NCBI GenBank assembly: GCA_000934385.1
Contig: KN880432.1
Location: 409,478-473,477, forward strand
Source: Cylindrobasidium torrendii FP15055 ss-10
Lineage: Eukaryota; Basidiomycota; Agaricomycetes; Agaricales; Physalacriaceae
Reading direction: 5' to 3'
Length of the DNA stretch: 64,000 nucleotides
Position 1 is the stretch's first letter; every line of letters starts with the position of its first letter. This document shows, in pieces, positions 24,911-37,130 of this stretch. Under the pieces are notes generated by a model. The model did no database searches. It worked only from the letters and a program-made list of their open reading frames with translations, and was not told the DNA's origin. The position numbers were made by a program, and so were the translations under genes.

Positions 24911-25650
24911 CATTGTGATCGATCGACGATCGCCAGATATCCTTCTTAAGTCCACTCTCGAGGAAACCTATTCCATCGCAGCTCAGTCGACGGTGGATGC
25001 ACTGTCCTGACGCACGCTGTTTCCACTCGATGAGTCCTCAACCCAACTTACGGAGAGGCACCACTTGCCATGCACGTCGGCCAGAGGTTTGCAATGTAAT
25101 GCCCTGTCTTCCGCTCCAAAAACGCACTATAATATTGCTGTAATATGGGCGAGGCGTGCGCCGCCGTGTGACTTGGTGACCTGAGTACGACTTGCACGCG
25201 AAAATGCGCAACAGACACAATGAGTATGGCAAGAGTTGTAGAGCGCTGCGAGATTGGGCGGGCCACAGCTACAGACGGACCGGACAGATAGACACGCAGT
25301 ACTTCTGGTTTCCTGTATGTCTTTCAAAATTTACTCATATAGATGGAGTTTTAGACCTCTTGGACATCATTCAACAAGATGCTGTTAAAGCCTTCGACAA
25401 CAACTTACCAGAAGGCGTTGACCCATACGCTTTGGCTGATAGTACCAGTGGAGAGTGCTGACGCATTTAACATGCTTGCTACCAAAGTTATACAAGGTGA
25501 AGAGGTCAATAGAACGGAAGTGTGCAAGGATATGGCAATACTCCAACAAAAGACACGGTTCCATCATGTTGGACTTGAATTTGAAGGATATTGCGTAGCC
25601 ATGTAATGAGCGTTCGAGTCTGTTTGTCACTATCACTATATTACCGATGT
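24911..25650 (+). pseudogene. Decayed, internally deleted copy of the gene at 16.4-18.4 kb
   Basis: 24912-24954 nearly matches the 45 bases before the start codon of the parent gene. 25319-25650 matches its last 300 coding bases and 3' flank. Shared blocks include GACCTCTTGGACATC and CAAGATGCTGTTAAAGCC. The copy has several small deletions (about 11 nt at 25329, about 13 nt at 25458, 6 nt near 25515, about 16 nt near 25565). These and base changes create stops, for example TGA at 25459. About 1.3 kb of the parent interior is absent or unrecognisable between the two blocks. It is not expected to encode a protein. Confidence 0.8.
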
Positions 25651-25740
25651 GTGGGGAAACAAGCACATCTGAGTTTCGGAACAGTGTCTTCACAACATAC
25701 ATGCACATTACAGTCAGTCATAATCGCTAGTAAACATAAT

Positions 25741-27987
25741 CTATGCGACCCTACGGGGCGGCGGTGGCGGTAACGGGAAGCCCGTCTCAAAGACCTGCGC
25801 CTCCCCATCCTTTCCCTTATTTCCTGCCAACTCTTCGCCGTTCCCAGGCGCAATGAGGCGGGGACCAGGCACCAACTTCGCCTTTTTCGATGGTCTCTCT
25901 CCGTCCTCCTCTTCACTCTCAAGATAACGGTCATAGTCGGTACTGCCATCCTTTCGGCGCTTGAATCGACCAGACTGTGACCCGTCGATGTCCATGGTGT
26001 CGTCCTCATCATGGGACCCGTCGATGTCCTCATCGTTGTGACCCTTATCTTCGCCCTCGACATCCTCCTCGGACTCAGGTTCGGACTCTTCGCTGCACAA
26101 GCTCATCAGTGGGTTATCGCAGTCTTGGAAAACAACAAACCTCTCGTAATACTTCGTGGCTGGTGCCGCCTTAGCCTGCCTCGGCTTCGAGTCTCTAGTA
26201 CCCCGCGGGCGCGCAACCTCCTTCACCTCATCATCATCACGTTTCTTTTTCTTGGATTTCTTCGACTTCGACTTGACCTCCCCGTGGCTGACTTTCCGGT
26301 GCTTCGACAAGTAGCCCTTGCGATCCGTTGCGTACGCACACAGCGCGCACTTGTATGGTCGATTCCCGGTATGCGTGCGCATATGCATATGTAGACCCGC
26401 ACTCTGCTTTGCCGTATACACACACCCCTCAACACTGCACTTGTACTTGCGCTCCTCGCTATGGATGGCTTTGTGGACCGTCAGATTCCCATTGGTCCGC
26501 GCACTGTATTCACAGCCAGGAAAGTCGCATGCATACGGACGCTCCCCAGTGTGAATGCGCAAGTGAACAGCAAGTTTGCCAACGCCGTTTGTCTTGTAGT
26601 CACAACCATCGTACGGGCACTCTGTCGTCTTTTCTTGGGTATGGACCGCCATATGGTTCGTCACACCACTCTTGCTGCGTGCCGTGTAGTCGCAGCCTTC
26701 GAATGTACAAGGGTAAGGTCGGTCGCCGGTGTGTAGCCGCTGATGGATATTCAGGCTTTCAAGCTGCTTGGCGCGATACGTGCACAGCCGAAATGGGCAC
26801 GCAAATGGCTTCTCCTCGACGTGTGTAGTTTTGAGATGGGCGGAAAGTTCGATACGCGACGTGAATCGATCCATGCAATGCCGGAAAGTACAGGGATACG
26901 CTGGTGGGAGAGGAGCTGCCAGCGGAGATTGACTTGGCTCATCGACCCCATATACACCTCCAGGATATGTGGTTCGGTAGTACGGAAACGGATTCGGAGG
27001 TGAAGACATTGTTGGCTCTGGCATTGAATTTGTTGGCTCTGGCGCAGACGAGGACTCTGCTGGCGGGTTGGGTTCAGACGGCCCGGCGACAGGCTGAGGT
27101 GCGGGCGGAATCGCAATAACCGTAGGGGTAGGATCCATTTGCTCCAGGACTACCGCATTGGACGCAACATCGGCATCCCGCAGAGGCTGATTGTTTATCG
27201 AGAATTTGAGCACCTGTGGCCCTTTGGGCTGCTGAGGATACCATTCCCGCATGTTGCCCTCAGGTCGCGAGTTAAACACGTGGGCGGTTCCCAAAGTAGG
27301 ATACTTATGACAGCGCCCGATGTGTTCTTGCAAAGCCAGCTCGGTCATGAAACCGCGGAAACGAGTGCAGTGAGGGCATGCAAGCTTCCAGTTGGGCACC
27401 TTGTCGTTGTTGTGGCGTGTGCGATGGTGCTGGAGGTGCCTGGCGGTTCTGGCACGGTACAGGCATCCTGGAATGGTACAAGCGTACGGTCGAGACGGGT
27501 CAGGTATTGACGGATCCAGATCCATCTCCCCGACGTTGATGGATGCTAAGTGTGATTCCGCGCCAGAGTCGGTCATATTTGCACCATACATGTCTTCTTC
27601 AACGCGATCGGTGTGCGATTGAGGCTCGGAAGGTGGGGATGACCCTTCATGCATTATTGCCTCTGTAAGTCAAATAAGGACAAAGGAACTTTATAAAGCA
27701 CAAAGAAAGGGACTTTTCGACTTTCCTGGTGAGACTTGTTCCCCATTCGGAACGGCGTCTTCAGATGCAGCTCGCATAAAGGGACTTGGCTGAATTTCTC
27801 CCGAGGCGACTGCCGTGGGTGGTTGGGCGGACTCTCCCGCAAGCTGAATAATAGCGGGCTGGTTCAAATTGATTTCACCCGCATTTTTCTCAACATTAGC
27901 GCTGGCCGCATTACCGAAAGAACCGCCATGAAGAGTGTCGTCGACGCTGGTGAATATGACAGGAGTACTTTGTGGGTCCTCGGCCAT
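25741..27987 (-). CDS. C2H2 zinc-finger protein with nine fingers (two plus seven)
   Basis: Probable DNA-binding protein. Exon 1 (27987-27714) starts MAEDPQSTPVIFTSVDDTLH. A 51-nt intron (27713-27663) with a weak GTCCCT donor and a good TTACAG acceptor joins in frame to exon 2 (27662-25741), about 731 residues in total. Two N-terminal fingers (YACTIPGCLYRARTARHLQH; LACPHCTRFRGF) are separated by a Pro-rich region from seven closely spaced C-terminal fingers linked by TFIIIA-like TGERPY-type linkers (HTGDRPYPC, HTGERPYAC, HTGNRPYKC). A Lys-rich stretch SKSKKSKKKKRDDDE after the last finger resembles a nuclear signal. The tail is acidic and ends in a Pro run. It may be a transcription factor; its target is unknown. 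Confidence 0.85.
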
Positions 27988-28595
27988 GGCGTAAAAAGGT
28001 GTGTCGGGGGCAGATGGTGGTTAAGAGACAAGGATGGCCGGAGTTCGGCATCTTGCTATTAATGCCATCACGACCTGTTGCCAAAAGAGGACGAGCCGCA
28101 CGCTAGCCAGGCATGCCGAATTTCAAAGAACTGGTCTTTGCTTTCTACAGGAAACAAGGAGAGGAAGTACCTATGTCATTTGCCAATACTTCTAGGCACC
28201 TCAGTGACACTCTGGGCACAGAAAGGCTTAGCTTTTAAAGCTCCTTATTCGGCGGAAAAAAGTGACCCGGCACCGAAAATTGATCCGGTATACACGTGGA
28301 AAGCCAGCAATATAAGGCTTACCGCCTGAACTGCACCGTGGTTGAGCTTTCCCTGTGTATCGTCGGGTCGCAGAGCGCGCTTGTCCTCAAAAATCCTTCA
28401 AAGTCACTGATGAGGTGGCGACACACACCGGTCACGGCCCAGCACATCCCAATTGATTCGATGTGAACGTTCCCGTGTTATTTGCATATGCTATCACAGA
28501 CATCGTCGTGGCACGATTATATTCTATGTATTGTAACTGTCATTCGTGTATATTCGTCTACGTCTCGGCAGAACGCCCTCGCCTGCTTTCCTCGT
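27988..28595. other. Intergenic, about 600 bp
   Basis: Upstream of the zinc-finger gene and downstream of the transporter gene. No gene seen. Bases 28558-28595 may be transporter coding if its last intron is used. Confidence 0.5.
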
Positions 28596-30651
28596 TTACC
28601 AGTCTCCAGAGGCCAACGTCTTCTTCGATCTATTGCGGTCGTTGAGAGATGATCTTTGAATACTGTCCTTACATACCTGTCGCCTTGTTTCAGCCTCCTC
28701 TCGCTCGAGCTCCCCTTCTCCACGCTCGAAGACGGATGCCATTTCTTCCAACCCAATCCCTGCCGTCTCCGGGACGGCGTACGTTGCCCAAAGGTATGCC
28801 ACAAAGCAAAAGACCGCGAACAGCAAAAATGTACCTGCAGGGGAGCGTTCTAATGTGGTCGGTGTAATGAGCCCAACAAAAACTACTGGGATTAGTACAG
28901 TGGCGAAACTGCGTTGTCGACGTACAGTTATTGGCCCAGTTACTACTCGTCGCTAGGGCTGCTCCCCGACTCCTCATAGACAACGGAAATACTTCGCTTG
29001 GCAGAACCCATGCCACAGGCCCAAAAGAGGCCCCATAGGCCAGTGTGAACACATAGATCAGGCTACCAGAGGTGAACTCAAGACGGTTACATCTGCCTCA
29101 AAGGACATACCCAACCGAGAGCCCTGCGGCCAAGGAGTGGTCATGCCAATCAGCACCGTATTGCGATATCTACATGTGGTGTGTAATAAGCATTGACAGG
29201 AGCGGTCAAACGTAGTGAGTGGACGAACCAGGATGGAAACCAGGAAATGGGAAAATCCCATGACTATGGCTCCAGACCGAAGGAGAGGACGTCGACCTGG
29301 CCGGTGTCAGATGAAGATGACACACATAAAAGCATCCAACGAACCGAGCTTGTCAATGAACATGATAGCGGGGATAACAGCAACAAGCTGCGCGATACCG
29401 ATGCCGCCAGACACCAGAAGGGTGACGCGCGCGCCGTCCAGACCAATGGATCGTACCAAGGTCGGGCCATAGTACAATAGAGCGTTAATGCCAGACCACT
29501 CTACAGATGGTGAGATTCAAGTGGGGTCGTAGCAGGGGTCACATACGTTGGAAGGCCATCATCAAGACACCAACCCAAGTACGCCGCCTGTACTTGCGGC
29601 CAAACAATCCAGCCCAGGTCTTCAGCTCTTGAATAAGGGTGTTGGGTTTGGACTCTGCAGTTGTCGTTCTTCGGATCAAAGTAGCCTCTACTTGCATTTC
29701 GAGCAACTCGAGCTAGCCGGGCCATTTAATCTCAATAACAAAGTCAAAATTTGGCGCGGCATACCTTGACCAAAGGATCATCAGTACTTCTCCCTCTCAG
29801 GCGAGCAAGAATCGTCTGTGCCTCATCCAGCGAGCCTTCAAGAACAAGAAGTCGGGGACTGGGCGGTAGAATGATGCACCCAAGCCCAAGGATAACGCCC
29901 GGAATGATTTGCACAGCGAGTGGTATCCTCCAGGACAGCGACGAAGGTATTGTGCGAGTGAAGAACCCCAACCAGAAGCCTAACACAACACCAGAGACGA
30001 TGGCTAATTGTTCCAGGGCCATGAGTGAACCACGTAGGGACGGAGGGGATATTTCGGCAAGGTACAACGGGGAAAGCATACTGCAAGCAATCGCTTCGTA
30101 AGAAAGTCTTGCGCATTAGCCAAGGCCACGCACCTTAGAGCACCAACTCCAATGCCACCTATCCCTCTCCCAATGACAAGGTGCGTTACTGATCTTGCTG
30201 CAGCCTGAATGACACTTCCAACAAGGAAAGCAACACATGCTGCGGCGATGGACCTGCTCCTGCTACCCATTCGGTCGGCAAAGAGACCTGCAAGTATGCA
30301 TCCTACGAGTGCACCAAGCTCCAGAACAGCAGTCATGATGCCTGTCTCCCATGCCTTCATGCGAAAGAAGGTGGGCATAACGAGTACATTGGCGATGACA
30401 CCCTGGTCGTATCCGAAGGACAATCCGCCGATGGATGCAAGAAGCGACACCAATAGCGTGTACTTGTTCGTAAATAGTCCTTGTTTATAGTCGTAACTGT
30501 ATGAGCCATTGTCGCGGAGTGTCACCGAGCCGGCGTTGGCAGCGGGCACAACGGTGCCCTCTTGGTCTGGAAGAGAAACATAGCCACTTGTCTGTTGTAG
30601 TAGGTCAGAGGGAACCAACACAAGTAAGAATGGCGGAATCACAGATGGCAT
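28596..30651 (-). CDS. MFS sugar transporter
   Basis: Major facilitator superfamily, sugar porter family; 12 predicted membrane segments at the plasma membrane. The start at 30649-30651 gives [40 protein letters not shown] and [11 protein letters not shown] open helix 1; [13 protein letters not shown] is the helix 2-3 loop and [14 protein letters not shown] the helix 4 motif. [20 protein letters not shown] and [20 protein letters not shown] are the family signatures, and [15 protein letters not shown] matches the C-terminal PETKG motif. At least six introns. The C terminus is uncertain: reading through gives a stop at 28596-28598, whereas a GTATGT donor near 28678 with an acceptor before ATCGAAGAAGACG would give a stop at 28558-28560. 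Substrate cannot be told from sequence. Confidence 0.85.
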
Positions 30652-30771
30652 AGCTCAATGGGTGTTCATGGACTGGTGGTCGAAAGGGGAGCTTTGATAC
30701 ACACATGGATCACACTGGCATCAGTCGATCGCGTTCCGGCACGCGTCGACGCGACTTCTCTTGCGACCACC

Positions 30772-31881
30772 ATGGCGCCTAAACCTCCTCATCTTATGAC
30801 ACTGGCCGACCTCACGGTTTCTCAAATTCGCGGACTTATCTCGCATGCGTACCAGCAAAAAGCGATTTCAGAAGTGTGGATGGCTCCACAGAGATCTGGT
30901 TCGCAGAGCAAGCGCCTACAAACGCGAATGCCCTCCCAATCACTGTTCAACAAGTCCGTCGCGTTGCTTTTCTCTAAACGTAGCACCCGCACGCGCATTG
31001 CCGCAGAGACCAGCACCACTCTCCTTGGCGGGAAAACACTGTTCTTAGGCTCCGAGGATATCCAGCTTGGTGTTAACGAGTCTTTGCGGGACTCGGCCAG
31101 AGTCATTGGCGGTATGTGCCAGGGCATTTTTGCCAGGGTCGGCGACCACTCTGAAATCGAACAGCTCGCAAAACATTCGCCTGTCCCCGTCATAAATGCT
31201 CTCTCTTCACTCTGGCATCCAACCCAAATCTTGGCCGACCTCCTCACCCTACACGAACATGCACACCTGTTTTCACCGGCTCCCGAACCACCCCTTGGGG
31301 CAACATCTGCTCGGCGCCGCCGTGGTCCAGCACCTTTGCCTAGACTTCCACCGCTCACAGTCGCCTACGTCGGCGATTCAGCGAATGTATTGCATGATAT
31401 GCTTGTCACGTATCCTCGCATGGGTCACACTCTTCGCATTGCCAGCCCCGCCAAATACCGTGCACCCAAGGCAGTCTGGGATCGTGTTGTTGAACTGGGC
31501 TGCCAGTCCAATATACACTGGTCTGCAGACCCCCAAGAAGCCGTCCATGGCGCTGATGTTGTCATTACTGACACCTGGATATCCATGGGCCAAGAGGCAG
31601 AAAAGGAGCAACGGTTAAAAGACTTCGCAGGATACCAAGTCACAGAAAAGCTTTGCAGAGACGGAGGGGCGAGGGACAATTGGGTTTTCATGCACTGCTT
31701 GCCGAGAAAACAAGATGAAGTCGACGACGAGGTCTTCTACGGTCCCCGTTCAATCGTTTTCCCCGAGGCAGACAATAGAAAGTGGACTATCATGGCTGTC
31801 TTTGACAAGTTCATAGGTAGATGGGACGATTCGGCCAACAACGACGTTCCGCAATACAGCGCGCGCCCCAGTAAGCGATAA
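30772..31881 (+). CDS. ARG3: Ornithine carbamoyltransferase
   Basis: Forms citrulline from ornithine and carbamoyl phosphate in arginine biosynthesis. Single exon. [20 protein letters not shown] carries the carbamoyl-phosphate loop [25 protein letters not shown] is the HPTQ motif. [12 protein letters not shown] is the ornithine-side loop, and [19 protein letters not shown] is the HCLP active-site motif. I prefer ATG 30772 ([19 protein letters not shown]; 369 residues). An in-frame ATG at 30658 would add 38 residues but leaves only 6 bp to the divergent transporter start; the extension includes acidic residues, so it is a poor mitochondrial presequence. A Pro/Arg-rich insert (about 31270-31350) precedes the second domain. 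Confidence 0.93.
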   Translation: MAPKPPHLMTLADLTVSQIRGLISHAYQQKAISEVWMAPQRSGSQSKRLQTRMPSQSLFNKSVALLFSKRSTRTRIAAETSTTLLGGKTLFLGSEDIQLGVNESLRDSARVIGGMCQGIFARVGDHSEIEQLAKHSPVPVINALSSLWHPTQILADLLTLHEHAHLFSPAPEPPLGATSARRRRGPAPLPRLPPLTVAYVGDSANVLHDMLVTYPRMGHTLRIASPAKYRAPKAVWDRVVELGCQSNIHWSADPQEAVHGADVVITDTWISMGQEAEKEQRLKDFAGYQVTEKLCRDGGARDNWVFMHCLPRKQDEVDDEVFYGPRSIVFPEADNRKWTIMAVFDKFIGRWDDSANNDVPQYSARPSKR

Positions 31882-32259
31882 AAGTACTACCTCGAAATAA
31901 TATAACTATATAAGTAGCGCTCTATGAACGACAAGGTCTTTCGCCAGACGACCATGATATATATTGTGCAGAGAATAAGCTAAGTTCACCATTCTGCTAT
32001 TCTTGCCTGAAGCGGCACGATGTGTGACCTGGCCCAGTGCCCTGCATCTATCAACTTAGAGTGTTCTGCTACTTTAGAATGTCTGCAAACACAACAATCC
32101 TAGGTGCATTCCACATCCTAAACAGTGCATTTTTTTTAACAAACCACCAAACCGTATCAAGGGAAAGAGGGTGAATGTAATGTAATAAGAGCCATAACAA
32201 GCGTTTAGACAAGACACGTAAAAGAAATAAAGACATCCAGCTTGAATAAAGGGTATGAA
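31882..32259. other. Convergent 3' region, about 380 bp
   Basis: Between the ends of OTC and the first alpha-tubulin gene. AT-rich, no gene seen. Confidence 0.5.
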
Positions 32260-33916
32260 TTAGTACTCGCCCTCCTCTTCGGCGTCCGCAGAGTCGGTGC
32301 CGACCTCCTCGTAATCCTTCTCAAGCGCCGCCAAATCCTCGCGCGCCTCAGAGAACTCACCCTCCTCCATGCCCTCACCAACGTACCAGTGAACGAACGC
32401 ACGCTTGGAGTACATGAGATCGAATTTGTAGTCCAGGCGGCTCCATGCAGCAGCGATGGCGGTAGTGTTCGACAGCATGCAAAGACTGCGAGTGTTCTTT
32501 GCGAGGTCACCGCCGGGCACGCAAGCAGGGGGCTCATTGCAGACACCAAGCTATGCATCGGTCAGCAGCAAATTCCGGTTGACACAGATATGCATACCTT
32601 GAAGCCGGTGGGACACCAATCAACAAACTGGATGGTGCGCTTTGTCTTGATAGAGGCAACGGCAGCCTGTGTGTCCTTGGGCACGACATCGCCGCGGTAG
32701 AGAAGCGCGCAAGCCATGTACTTGCCCTCCTTGGGGTCGCACTTGACCATCTGGTTGCCGGTCTCGAAGCAAGCGAAGGTCATTTCGTTGACAGTGTTTT
32801 GCTCGTGACCCGCGTTCTTTGCCGAGAGCAGGGGAGCGTACGACGCGAGAGGGAAATGGATACGGGGGAATCTGTAGTAGTATTTAGCAACGAGCGATAT
32901 GAACGACTGATTCCACTCACGGCACCAAGTTGGTCTGGAACTCGTTCAAATCAACATTGAGGGAACCGTCGAAACGCAGGGATGCGGTGACGGATGAGAC
33001 AACCTGAGCCACAAGCCTGTTGAGGTTGGAGAAGCTGGGAGACACGACGCCGAGCTTGGTCTTGCAGATGTCGTAGATCGCCTCGTTATCAACCTTGTGG
33101 ACTTCTATGAGTTGATGGCCGTGGCATGATTCACGAGTGACTCACCATGAAAGAGCAATCGGAGTGCTCCAGCGTTGTGTGGGTGGTCAGAACGGAGTTG
33201 TAGGGCTCGACGACCGAGCTGGAAAGCTGGGGCGCGGGGTATACGCAGAACTCGAGCTTGGACTTCTTGCCGTAGTCGGTAGACAGGCGCTCGAGCAGGA
33301 GGGCACCGAAACCGGAACCAGTTCCACCGCCGAACGAGTGGAAAACGAAGAAGCCTTGCAGACCTGAGCAGTTGTCTGCAAGACGGCGCAGCTTGTCCAT
33401 GACGGGATCGATAAGCTCCTTTCCGACGGTGTAATGACCACGCGCATCTAGACCACATTAACTATTTTTTCGGGTGCGGGTGGAAACGCGTCGACTCACA
33501 GTTGTTCGCGGCATCCTCCTTGCCAGTAATCATGGTCTCGGGGTGGAAAAGCGACCGGTATGGGCCACTCTTGACTTCGTCAATGCATCCGGGCTCAAGG
33601 TCGACGTAAAGCGAGCGTGGGACGTATTTGCCAGCGCCGGTCTCCGAGAAGAACGTGGAGAATCCGTCATCGTGGTGGGACGGGGATGTGTCGGTGAGGC
33701 GGCCGTCGGGCTGCGATAAATGTCAGTTAATGCAAGACATGTCGGACGGTGCGGCAGCATACACTCATCCCATGTTCGAGAGTATAGAGCTCCCCTGCGA
33801 CAAAGATCAGCACGCGCCGGGGACGCGATATCTCGAGTCAGCCGCGAATACTCACAGCACGCATTTCCGATTTGGACACCGGCCTGGCCGACGTGTACCG
33901 AGATAACTTCACGCAT
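32260..33916 (-). CDS. Alpha-tubulin, copy A of a tandem pair
   Basis: Alpha subunit of the microtubule dimer. The start at 33914-33916 gives [29 protein letters not shown] is encoded in a small second exon and [20 protein letters not shown] in the next. The nucleotide-binding signature [20 protein letters not shown] is present, as are VDWCPTGFK and the acidic C-terminal tail ending EEEGEY with the final Tyr retained. It has an intron at 32551-32597, between WCPTGFK and LGVCNEPP, that copy B lacks. Position 40, the acetylated Lys of animal alpha-tubulin, is not Lys by my alignment. It lies in the same direction as copy B, about 540 bp downstream of it. Confidence 0.95.
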
Positions 33917-34452
33917 CTTCTGCGGGATGATGTTGGTCAGCGCGTCGCGGGGATAGAAATGCGTTCTCGTACGAGGATCTACGAAAAACGGGAATAACCT
34001 GGATACAATGGTTAACGAACGATGCGCACACGCGCGGCCGACGTGAACGCACAAGTGGACCGTAAAGTATGGGGCGGCGGTCGGTGGTCGTCGCGCTGAA
34101 GAAACGTGAACACTTCCCAATTTTTGTTTGGTTCGACTAAACAAGTGACGTGACAGTCACATAAGCGTGGCAGCTTTGCCGCATGCCGACCTCGTGCCCA
34201 CACGCATCGAAAAACGCACTAAGTTATTGAGTAAGTAGACCACTGGCTTGGACATTCATTTCAAGTGCTAAAGTTTGCCCCGGGGCAGCATTGTCAAGCT
34301 TTTCGCGTTTTTCCATAGCGTACAGTGTCATTCAAATTCATCAAAGGGTGGTAATGGTAGTGTATTAAACAGCCTGAAAAGTGTTACGGATTAATACGAC
34401 CTATGTTGATGGGGGCCATCCAGAAGGTATACGGGTGTCATGAAAGGAGAAA
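33917..34452. other. Spacer between the two alpha-tubulin genes, about 535 bp
   Basis: Contains the promoter of copy A and the 3' region of copy B. No other gene seen. Confidence 0.5.
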
Positions 34453-36118
34453 TTAGTACTCTCCAGCCTCCTCCTCCAGGTCAGCAGAATCGATGCCGAC
34501 TTCCTCGTAGTCCTTCTCCAACGCAGCCAAATCCTCACGCGCCTCGGAGAACTCGCCCTCCTCCATACCCTCACCAACGTACCAATGCACGAACGCACGC
34601 TTTGAGTACAGCAAATCGAATTTGTGGTCAAGCCTACTCCAAGCCGAGGCGATGGCCGTTGTGTTGGAAAGCATGCACATACTACGGGTGACCTTGGCGA
34701 GGTCGCCATGCGGAACATGAGCCGGGGGCTCATTGCAGATACCGAGCTTGAAGCCAGTCGGGCACCAGTCGACGAACTGGATCGTCCGACGAGTCTTGAT
34801 AACACCAATGGCGGCGTTGGCATCCTTGGGGACAACATCGCCACGGTACAGAAGCGCGCATGCCATGTACTTGCCCTCCCGAGGGTCGCACTTGACCATC
34901 TGGTTGCCCGGCTCGAAGCATGAGAATGTCATTTCGGACACGGAGTTCTGTTCATGGTGCGCCTTCTCGGCCGAAATGATTGGTGCAATGGTGGCAAGAG
35001 GGAAGTGAATACGCGGGAAGCTGAATGATTGTTAGTTTCGCTGGGAGTCCACAAAGGATCGACTCACGGAACCAAGTTGGTCTGGAACTCATTCAAGTCA
35101 ACATTGAGCGAGCCGTCGAAGCGGAGGGAAGCGGTGATCGAAGAAACAACCTGGGCAATCAATCTGTTGAGGTTGGTGAGGCCGGGCGAAGGGATGTTCA
35201 GGTGCTTCTTGCAAATGTCGTAAATGGCCTCGTTATCGACCTGTTTTCTCGATTGAGTTTCGATGACTAGTGGGTAGGTTGAAGAGTGCCCACCATGAAA
35301 GAACAGTCCGAGTGCTCAAGGGTGGTGTGGGTGGTGAGAACGGAGTTGTATGGCTCGACAACGGAGTTCGCGAGCGATGGGGCAGGATACACACTGAACT
35401 CGAGCTTGGACTTCTTGCCGTAATCGGTAGAGAGACGCTCCAAGATGAGGGCACCAAGACCGGAGCCAGTGCCTCCACCGAAGGAGTGGAACACGAAGAA
35501 TCCTTGCAGACCACTGCAGTTGTCTGCTAGGCGGCGCAGCTTCTCCATGACCGGGTCGATCATTTCCTTGCCGATGGTGTAGTGCCCGCGCGCATCTATA
35601 AGGTATCAAGACCATGCTTGACATGATGTGTACAACACTCACAGTTGCTCGCAGCATCCTCCTTGCCGTTAATCATAGTCTCGGGATGGAAAAGACTCCT
35701 GTAGGGACCAGTCTTGACTTCGTCGATAACGTTGGGCTCCAAGTCGACATAGAGCGAACGGGGAACATGCTTGCCAGACGATGTCTCTGAGAAGAAGGTA
35801 GAGAAACCATCATCAGTGGCGGGCGCCCCTTCCTTGAGGCGACCATCGGGCTAAGGAAAAGATCAGATTGGTTGCTCAAGGGGGAATGATTGGTCGTAAC
35901 ATACGCTCAGCCCATGTTCAATCGTGTATAGCTCCCCTGTCGAAAACGAATGAGCCTCGTCCCCATTGATGATTGAGCGGCGTCCGATGTGAAAGAACGC
36001 GTAATAACACCAATCCTGCGCGCCAATATCCTCGCCATGTTATGAAAGAGTACTCACAGCAGGCGTTACCAATTTGAACACCAGCCTGGCCGACGTGGAC
36101 GCTGATGACTTCGCGCAT
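34453..36118 (-). CDS. Alpha-tubulin, copy B of a tandem pair
   Basis: Second complete alpha-tubulin gene. The start at 36116-36118 gives [20 protein letters not shown] and [10 protein letters not shown] follows. The third exon reads [20 protein letters not shown], distinct from copy A in the loop around residues 37-45. [20 protein letters not shown] is the nucleotide-binding signature. [20 protein letters not shown] and [20 protein letters not shown] also differ from copy A at a few positions. The tail ends [11 protein letters not shown], one residue longer than in A. Most intron positions match copy A (after NAC, after EHG-S, after AASN, after SFMV, after LVP), supporting duplication; the late intron of A is absent. 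Confidence 0.95.
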
Positions 36119-37130
36119 TGTTCGTAAGCTGTACACAGGGGATAGTCAGCGGTACGTTCCGCACGCGGCGGGGAGCGTCGGACGTACATAAAAAGAAAAC
36201 AGTTGTCTGCGACACGCAACAAAAAATCAAGTCAGCTCGCCAGCATCAAACAGGCCGCTGGAGTGCACGGCATCAAACGCTGGTCACGCACAAGAATGTG
36301 GTTCGATGGAGGCTGGAGAGCAACAAATTCAAAAACAAGTCCGCGTCTTTAAGCCATCACGTTTTCCCACGCCGCTTTACGTAATTGGACGACACGTTCC
36401 CTCCTGGCGGCTTGCACGCTGCAGAAAGGCATTCGTTCACAAAGGTCCTTCAAATTTGCCTCTAAACGAACAATGGAGTCGTTTACAGTGCCTAAGGATC
36501 TCTCCATCCACGCGCTCTGGCTTCATTACTCAGGGCTGAAGCGCTGACGGCACCCCAAATGGTGTTCCATCGATTTGGCTTCGCTCTGAATACGTTTTCA
36601 GTGCTCTGCACGGAAGAGGGTGTAGATGTTTCTTCGGTCACTCTGACCCAGAATCCCAAGGTCTACACGACCTGTTTTTTGATCCCACTATAATATAGTC
36701 ACTATACAACTCCCCAAATCCACTTCAATCTAGAGTATATGCTTGTACACATAGGAACGTGACTCGGGGTACTGAGCGACTCTGTCGTTGTCAAGTTTGC
36801 CATTCTAGGGCGAAAAACGAAGAAATCAGGATTGTCCAAATCTTCACGCGTTTTAGGCAATGGTGGCCAGGTGACCGTGTATTACCATTGCTGAAAGTAG
36901 CAGGAAGTAGCCAATTCCTCGACTTGTCAGGGAGCGCTTTCTAGAATTTCGCGTGCGACGGGGTTCGTGCGTCTGTGTGCGTAGTACACGACAAAACACT
37001 GAGAGAATTCCCAAGAATGGGCTCAAGACTCCAGTCATGGACGGCCCGACTTCCGATTCCTGATCTTCAGCAACTCTCAGAAAGCAAGGTTCATTTTTTC
37101 ACGGTAAATTGCTGGCTGAGATCCTACTAA
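36119..37130. other. Intergenic, about 1.0 kb
   Basis: Upstream region of alpha-tubulin copy B and 3' region of the reductase gene. No supported open frame or repeat. Confidence 0.5.

Noticed and set aside
32242..32700. Plus-strand open frame across alpha-tubulin copy A
   Set aside because: Shadow of the highly biased tubulin coding sequence on the opposite strand.
34440..35270. Plus-strand frames across alpha-tubulin copy B
   Set aside because: Same reason: antisense shadows of a well-supported gene.
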